Source: DASXUG01 sp036504995 (GTDB lineage: Bacteria; Pseudomonadota; Gammaproteobacteria; Burkholderiales; Methylophilaceae). Taken from it: a stretch of DNA of 64,000 bases. Made by a program: the position numbers and the translations under genes. The stretch is from positions 186,001 to 250,000 of the forward strand of contig DASXUG010000008.1 in NCBI GenBank assembly GCA_036504995.1, written 5' to 3'. The notes beneath the pieces were generated by a model that did not search any database, was not told where the DNA came from, and was given only the letters and a program-made list of their open reading frames with translations. Shown one piece after another: positions 58,973-64,000 of the stretch; the stretch's first letter is position 1; every line of letters starts with the position of its first letter.

Positions 58973-60044
58973 CGCTCTCGGCCTCAAAGCGTATTTTGAG
59001 TGATAGGTCATTGCGTGAGTCTGCATTGTTAAGCGCCAGTTCTTCGCTAATTAACCCCTGCATATATAAATCAAATAATGACTGGTCAAATGTAGACATA
59101 CCAATATCATGGTTATCTGCCATCGTTTGTTTGATGTCTTCAAACTTTGATTTTTTAATTAAATCAGCCACATATGGTGTGTTAATTAAAGTTTCAACGG
59201 CGGCAATGCGTTTGGATTTTAAGCCTGGCACCAAACGCTGAGAAATAATAGCCGCTAAGTTGAGCGAGAGTGACAATAGCACGCCATTTCTAGCCTCACT
59301 AGGAAAGAAAGAAAGAATGCGCTCAATTGCTTGATTTGCATTATTCGCGTGCAAGGTAGCTAAACACAGGTGTCCAGTTTCCGAGTACTCAATGGCGTTT
59401 TTCATCGCATCCATATCGCGAATCTCACCAATTAAAAGCACATCAGGCGACTGACGCATGGCATTTTTTAAGCCATTTTGTAAGGTAAGTGTATCAATAC
59501 CCACTTCGCGCTGATCTACGATCGATTTTTTGTGTTCGTGTACAAATTCAATTGGGTCTTCTATCATCAAAATGTGCCCCGTGGTGGTTTCATTGCGGTA
59601 ATTCACCATGGCTGCAAGGCTAGTCGATTTACCTGAGCCTGTTGAACCAACCAGTAAAATCAAACCACGCTGGCGCATCATTAAATCTTTCATGACGAGT
59701 GGTAAGCCTAAAGCCTCAATCGACGGAATTTTACTTTTGACATGCCGTATTACCATGGCAACTTCACCACGTTGTTTAAATACATTCACGCGAAAACGGC
59801 CTATATCTGGTTGCTCGTAAGCAAAGTTCATTTCAAGCGTGTTTTCAAACTCTTTAACCTGAGCTTCGTTCATTAATGAATAGGCAATCTCTTTGACCAT
59901 ATTTGGCTGCATCACCTGACTATTGATGGGTGCTGTTTTGCCTTCAATTTCAATATTGATGGGCGCTCCAGTACTAAAAAACAGGTCAGAGCCGTTTTTT
60001 TCGACCATGAATTTAAATACAGGAGTGATATCAAGAGCTGCCAT
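58950..60044 (-). CDS. pilU: Type IV pilus retraction ATPase PilU
   Basis: PilU is the accessory retraction motor of type IV pili. The 364-residue protein has the PilT/GspE core: Walker A in LVGSTGSGKSTSLAAM, the Asp box LMIEDPIEFVHEHK, Walker B in LLIGEIRDMDAM and the His box ATLHANNANQ. The N-terminus (FKFMVEKNGSDLFFSTGAP) and extended C-terminus are those of PilU rather than PilT. PilT usually precedes it but is not here. The C-terminus overlaps the terminator of the convergent gene. Confidence 0.93.
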   Translation of the reverse strand: MAALDITPVFKFMVEKNGSDLFFSTGAPINIEIEGKTAPINSQVMQPNMVKEIAYSLMNEAQVKEFENTLEMNFAYEQPDIGRFRVNVFKQRGEVAMVIRHVKSKIPSIEALGLPLVMKDLMMRQRGLILLVGSTGSGKSTSLAAMVNYRNETTTGHILMIEDPIEFVHEHKKSIVDQREVGIDTLTLQNGLKNAMRQSPDVLLIGEIRDMDAMKNAIEYSETGHLCLATLHANNANQAIERILSFFPSEARNGVLLSLSLNLAAIISQRLVPGLKSKRIAAVETLINTPYVADLIKKSKFEDIKQTMADNHDIGMSTFDQSLFDLYMQGLISEELALNNADSRNDLSLKIRFEAESEKSRLML

Positions 60045-60085
60045 GGTTCTTCCTAAAATTGAACTTATTCGCTAATTTAACTTTA

Positions 60086-61966
60086 TCACATGACAATTGA
60101 TCGTGGCGGTTGATTAGATAGATAAATCCGCCACATTTCTTGGTATATTGCTTCAAGGTTATGTGCGAAAAGATTAGTGTCAAACAGTGGAGCTGTGTGT
60201 TTGGTTCGCACGAGCTTGTCCTTAATTGTGTTTAACGCTTGTGGGTTGGTGGCAATCTGTAGGGCACGCGCTTCGTAATCTTCTATGTTAAGCGTTACCA
60301 ATTCAGGTAAATTGACAGCATTTAGTAGGCTTGTTGCTACTCGGCCTGCAAATGTTTCACCTTGGCAAGTTAGCACAGGTAAGCCCATCCACAAAGCATC
60401 ACTAGTGGTCGTGTGCGCATTGTAGGGCAGGGTATCTAAAAAAAGGTCAGCTAAAGTGTGACGCGCCAGATGATCGGCCATATTGGTTCGTGGTGCAAAA
60501 ATAAGTCGTTGGCTATCAATGTTTCTGGTTTCAGCTTCACGCTTTAAATTTTCTCTGGCGAGCGGGTTGCAATCCAGCAGCCACAAAATACTATTTGGTA
60601 CCTTGGCTAGCAGGCGCATCCAGACGTCAAACATATTAGGTGTAATTTTGTAGGTTTGGTTAAAGCAACAAAACACAAAGGCATCGTCGGCTAGGTTATA
60701 GTCTGAACGGCTAGGCGTTTTACCAACTGGGCGTTTGCGATCATTGGGTTGATAACTGTTTGGTAAAAAAGCAAGATTTTCCGCGTAATATGCAGAATGT
60801 GTCAGTGGCGTGATATTGCTATCTGTCAGTAGATAATCAAACAATGGTTTGCTATTCAAGCTACCCATCGTTCCAGGAAAGCCGAGCCAGCTAACGGAAA
60901 TTGGGGCTGGATTAAGGGCAACAATGCCTGTACGGCTCGTTTGAGTAAAGCCAGTTAAATCCACCAAGATATCAATTTCATCTGCATAAATGCATTGCGC
61001 AGACTCACTCAAACTCTGTGGTCTTATATCAGTAAAATGATCAAATGCTTGTTCTAGGCGTTTACGCTCGGGCGTTTTATCGTCAGCGCCGTATGAGTAT
61101 GCATAGGTCTCGAATTGGCTTTTGTCATGCAGCTCCATCAGCTCACCAATTAAAGAGGCTAGAGGGTGTAGCCTAAAATCAGCTGATAGATAACCTATAC
61201 GTATTTTTTGATGATTGCGATTTTTAAAGTTAAATTTTTCATTATTAATCAATTTATTGTAACGATTACTTAACCAATTATCCGCACATTTTTTTTGCTC
61301 AGATAGCTGAGTATCAGGCATGGCTATCAATGCAAAAGGAGATATTTGGGCGCTTGGTTCTGCATGTACCCATGCTCGAATTTGGTCAATATCTTTATCC
61401 AAATCTGACCAGTCGCAGATATGTTGTTTTTGATGCACCAAGTGCACTTGAGCGTGAAATAACCTAGGATTGAGGGTTATCGCAGCTTGATAACTTTTGA
61501 TTGCTTCATCTAAACGCCCAAGCTCTCGATAGACATTGCCAAGATTGTTGTGAATATCTGCATCATTTGGCATTAGCCGCGCCGCTTGCTGATAGCTGAT
61601 TAGGGCCTGTTGTGATTTGCCCAGCTCGCGCTGCGCATTGCCAAGATTGTAGTAAAGCATTGCATCACTGGGGCTGAGCGGAATAATTTCTTGAAAACAT
61701 GCTTCTGCCTGCACATAGTGCCCAGCCTGCTGGCATTCTGTCCCTAAGGATTGTAGTGCATAGCCTAACGCATTTTTAACGTCAGGGTTTTTGGGATTAG
61801 CGTGAAATACTTTACGAAAACAGCCAGCCGCCTCTTCAAAACGATTCAACTCAAGATATACCGCACCCAAATTAAAGTGGGCTTCCCAATCTCTAGGTGC
61901 CTTGTTTATTAAGGTTTGATAGTGATTGACTGCGATCATCAATTGATTTTTTTGTTCTTTATTCAT
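60086..61966 (-). CDS. TPR protein with SPINDLY/O-GlcNAc-transferase-like glycosyltransferase domain
   Basis: A 626-residue cytoplasmic protein. Residues 10-170 hold about four to five TPR units (HFNLGAVYLELNRFEEAAGCF; NLGNVYRELGRLDEAIKSYQ). The rest is a GT41 domain of O-GlcNAc transferase/SPINDLY type. His267 in SADFRLHPLAS matches the active-site histidine of human OGT, and Lys440 in FCCFNQTYKI the UDP-binding lysine. VDLTGFTQTSRTGI, SWLGFPGTMGS and DTLPYNAHTTTSDALW are family hallmarks. Bacterial relatives glycosylate adhesins, flagellins or pilins; the acceptor here is unknown. Neighbouring pilU makes pilin worth testing. Confidence 0.88.
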   Translation of the reverse strand: MNKEQKNQLMIAVNHYQTLINKAPRDWEAHFNLGAVYLELNRFEEAAGCFRKVFHANPKNPDVKNALGYALQSLGTECQQAGHYVQAEACFQEIIPLSPSDAMLYYNLGNAQRELGKSQQALISYQQAARLMPNDADIHNNLGNVYRELGRLDEAIKSYQAAITLNPRLFHAQVHLVHQKQHICDWSDLDKDIDQIRAWVHAEPSAQISPFALIAMPDTQLSEQKKCADNWLSNRYNKLINNEKFNFKNRNHQKIRIGYLSADFRLHPLASLIGELMELHDKSQFETYAYSYGADDKTPERKRLEQAFDHFTDIRPQSLSESAQCIYADEIDILVDLTGFTQTSRTGIVALNPAPISVSWLGFPGTMGSLNSKPLFDYLLTDSNITPLTHSAYYAENLAFLPNSYQPNDRKRPVGKTPSRSDYNLADDAFVFCCFNQTYKITPNMFDVWMRLLAKVPNSILWLLDCNPLARENLKREAETRNIDSQRLIFAPRTNMADHLARHTLADLFLDTLPYNAHTTTSDALWMGLPVLTCQGETFAGRVATSLLNAVNLPELVTLNIEDYEARALQIATNPQALNTIKDKLVRTKHTAPLFDTNLFAHNLEAIYQEMWRIYLSNQPPRSIVM

Positions 61967-62002
61967 TAGCTTATGCGTTATTTGTAATCTAACAGGTAAG
62001 TT

Positions 62003-63958
62003 CTATTGTATGCTCTGATCGTATATATGTGACGCCATTAATTTTAAGCCGAGTGCACGCAAGGCAAATCGATTGGGCTCTATTGCAGACATTAAACTCT
62101 TAGCAATTGGGACTGGTTCTCCACATATTATACTGGCCAATACCTCGGCACATAATGGTGCCGAAATTAAACCCTTAGAACCATGCCCTGCATTGACATA
62201 TAAGCCATCTAACCACGGCAATGTACATGGATTATCGTTATAGCGAGGCGGATTAGCGTTAAGTTGCTTGGCATCTAGCAATGGCCCTAGTAACGGAAAA
62301 TAATCTTTTGTAGTGCTCCTAAACGCTACCCGCCCCTTTAATGCTTGAGGTTTTAGTGAGTCGTAAAGTGCAGGAGAGATCTCTTGCAAAATGCCTAAGT
62401 TGTGCAGATGATCCGCTTCGCGCACGTCTAAAGCGTGGTCGTCAGTTGAAAAAGTGGCACCTAAACAATGCATTTGCTGATGCGTTGGCGTGATATAACC
62501 TTCGCTACACACAACGGTTCTTAATTGCTCACTTGCCGATGTGGAAGGCACTAAAGTAACTTGCCCCCGTACAGTCTGCATGACACAGTGGCTCGATTGC
62601 TCAAATTGTACGACATCTTTCGCGCAGGCTAATATGACTATATCCGCCTCGGCAATGCAGTTTTGCCTATCCAACACCTGCCAAACGTCGCCAGTACGGA
62701 TAATTCGTATCGCTTGAGTTGAGGTTTTAATCTTAATATTTTCATGTTTTGTAAGAGCAGTGCACCATGCAGATGGATTGACCCAACCAGCAGTGGGGAA
62801 AAAAATGCCACCAGCGTTTAAATCCACACATGCGAGCGTGCTAGCTTCATCTTGATTCACTTGTTTGAGCAGACTGTCAGGTAAGCCTTGCGTTATAGCA
62901 CTGTCACAGCGCGCTTGTTCACGTGCGTTAAATGCTAGCTGCAACACCCCGCATGTTTGGTAATGCTCTTGAGATAAATTTAGTTGATTCAACAACCGTA
63001 AACTATATAAATAACCAGCTAAGGCAAATTGACTCAGTTTATCTTGGGGGTTGCCTAATCGCGGGTAAAGCACCCCAGCAGGGTTGCCTGATGCTTCTTG
63101 CGCTAGCGCTTTATGACGTTCAATTAATGTGACTTGCAAGCCACGTTTTGCAAGTGCATAACTAGTGGTGGTTCCCGATATGCCGCCGCCAATCACAATG
63201 GCTGTTTGTTTTTTGTATATTTTGGGTTTGCTTGATGCCTTATTGTTTGCTAGACCAATAACTGAAAACTGACCAAATAGCATTTCACGTTTCTTGCCAA
63301 AGCCCGCAGCCTTTTGCACCTCAAAGCCAGCGGCTTGCAAACCCCTGCGTACCACACCTGCACTGGTAAAAGTTGCGAAAGTGGTATCAGCATGCGAGAT
63401 GTTAGCCATAGTGGAAAATAAGTCGGTTTGCCACATTTGCGGATTTTTCGCAGGGGAAAATCCATCTAAAAACCAAGCATCTACACTTGCGTGGAGTGTG
63501 GGTAGCGTTTCGGTTACATCGCCAATCAATAATGTTAAATTTACGCGGTCTTGCGAAAATGCTAGCTGATGCATACCAGGCAAGATATTCTGATATTGGG
63601 CGATTAATTGTTGTGCGTAATTTTCTAGGCTGGGCCAGAGTTTAAGCGCAATACTTAAATCAGACGCAGTTAACGGGTGTAGTTCAGTACTGACGAAATT
63701 TAAACGTGCATGTTTAGGCGCCGTTTTATCCCACAATGCCCAAGCACATAGAAAATTTAATCCCGTACCAAAGCCTGTTTCTACGATGGTAAATTGATTT
63801 TGGGGTAAAGCTTTAAAGCGTTGTTCAAGTTGATTATGCTGAATAAACACATACTCAGTTTCATCAATACCGCTATCACTTGAAAAGTAAACATCTTCAT
63901 ACTGTGTTGAATATGGCTGGCCTTCTTTCCAAAAAATGTTTGCTTCTGGTTTCGGCAT
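62003..63958 (-). CDS. mnmC: Bifunctional tRNA mnm5s2U34 biosynthesis protein MnmC
   Basis: MnmC completes the wobble modification mnm5s2U34. The N-terminal methyltransferase (MnmC2/DUF752, residues 1-235) has EDVYFSSDSG, VETGFGTGLNFL and DAWFLDGFSPAKNPQMW. The C-terminal FAD oxidase (MnmC1) starts with IVIGGGISGTTTSYALAKRG near residue 253 and includes ASGNPAGVLYPRLG and GLYVNAGHGSKGLISAPLCAEVLA near the end. At 651 residues the fused form is complete. The ATG at 63958 gives an N-terminus that aligns with E. coli. The frame stays open to the window edge, so an earlier start cannot be excluded. Confidence 0.94.
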   Translation of the reverse strand: MPKPEANIFWKEGQPYSTQYEDVYFSSDSGIDETEYVFIQHNQLEQRFKALPQNQFTIVETGFGTGLNFLCAWALWDKTAPKHARLNFVSTELHPLTASDLSIALKLWPSLENYAQQLIAQYQNILPGMHQLAFSQDRVNLTLLIGDVTETLPTLHASVDAWFLDGFSPAKNPQMWQTDLFSTMANISHADTTFATFTSAGVVRRGLQAAGFEVQKAAGFGKKREMLFGQFSVIGLANNKASSKPKIYKKQTAIVIGGGISGTTTSYALAKRGLQVTLIERHKALAQEASGNPAGVLYPRLGNPQDKLSQFALAGYLYSLRLLNQLNLSQEHYQTCGVLQLAFNAREQARCDSAITQGLPDSLLKQVNQDEASTLACVDLNAGGIFFPTAGWVNPSAWCTALTKHENIKIKTSTQAIRIIRTGDVWQVLDRQNCIAEADIVILACAKDVVQFEQSSHCVMQTVRGQVTLVPSTSASEQLRTVVCSEGYITPTHQQMHCLGATFSTDDHALDVREADHLHNLGILQEISPALYDSLKPQALKGRVAFRSTTKDYFPLLGPLLDAKQLNANPPRYNDNPCTLPWLDGLYVNAGHGSKGLISAPLCAEVLASIICGEPVPIAKSLMSAIEPNRFALRALGLKLMASHIYDQSIQ

Positions 63959-64000
63959 ATTTAGTTGATGGTGCTTACGTGTTGGGGTGAATTGATAATA

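Overview
The window looks like chromosome of an obligate or near-obligate methylotrophic betaproteobacterium of the Methylophilaceae (Methylotenera/Methylophilus type). The main evidence is: (i) a full set of tetrahydromethanopterin (H4MPT)-linked formaldehyde-oxidation genes (mtdB, mch, fhcBADC) with cofactor-biosynthesis genes of archaeal type; (ii) a periplasmic cytochrome closely resembling cytochrome c'' of Methylophilus methylotrophus; (iii) housekeeping gene orders typical of Betaproteobacteria (hfq-hflX-hflK-hflC-DUF2065-hisZ-purA; ompA, mtaD, ubiG, gph). The DNA is moderately A+T-rich. I see no rRNA, tRNA, CRISPR array, transposase or integrase.

Layout. 1-4.5 kb: a minus-strand run purB, NYN/LOTUS protein, wrbA, HugZ-like, DUF2069, surE (cut by the window edge). 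5-10.7 kb: a small EF-hand protein, acnB, a DUF2914 membrane protein, then cytochrome c'' and cytochrome b561 behind a perfect FNR-type box. 10.7-20.1 kb: rlmJ, a cation-efflux transporter, a small secreted protein, a tautomerase, a TetR repressor divergent from a complete RND efflux operon with an AcrR-type operator, and a SemiSWEET. 20.2-28.2 kb: gltX, hfq, hflX, hflKC, DUF2065, hisZ, purA. 28.2-31.6 kb: four overlapping H4MPT/methanofuran-biosynthesis genes attached directly behind purA. 31.6-35.6 kb: ompA, mtaD, ubiG, gph. 35.6-46.4 kb: the C1 core, with fhcBADC on the minus strand divergent from mptG, mtdB, an ATP-grasp gene, mch, a RimK-like gene and a CitG-like gene. 46.5-54.8 kb: a PEP-CTERM protein, queG divergent from tsaE-amiC-mutL, then an A+T-rich orphan gene and a YefM/YoeB toxin-antitoxin pair wedged before miaA. 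54.8-64 kb: mqo, dapC, a DMT transporter, a DUF1348 protein, pilU, a TPR/O-GlcNAc-transferase-like glycosyltransferase and mnmC.

How the genes work together. Formaldehyde bound to H4MPT is oxidised by MtdB to methenyl-H4MPT, hydrolysed by Mch to formyl-H4MPT, and the formyl group is moved to a methanofuran-type carrier and released as formate by FhcABCD. MptG and MfnB make the committed precursors of H4MPT and methanofuran. The flavoprotein, the dihydropteroate-synthase-like protein, DUF447, the two ATP-grasp enzymes and the CitG-like protein are best read as remaining steps of the same cofactor pathways. Several have no firmly assigned reaction, and they are the most promising source of new biochemistry here. 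Other second-look items are the FNR box in front of cytochrome c'', the toxin-antitoxin insertion whose toxin gene contains the miaA start codon, the queG/tsaE start codons that abut back to back, and the OGT-like glycosyltransferase beside pilU.

All functional calls come from reading motifs and recalled family knowledge; no database search was run.
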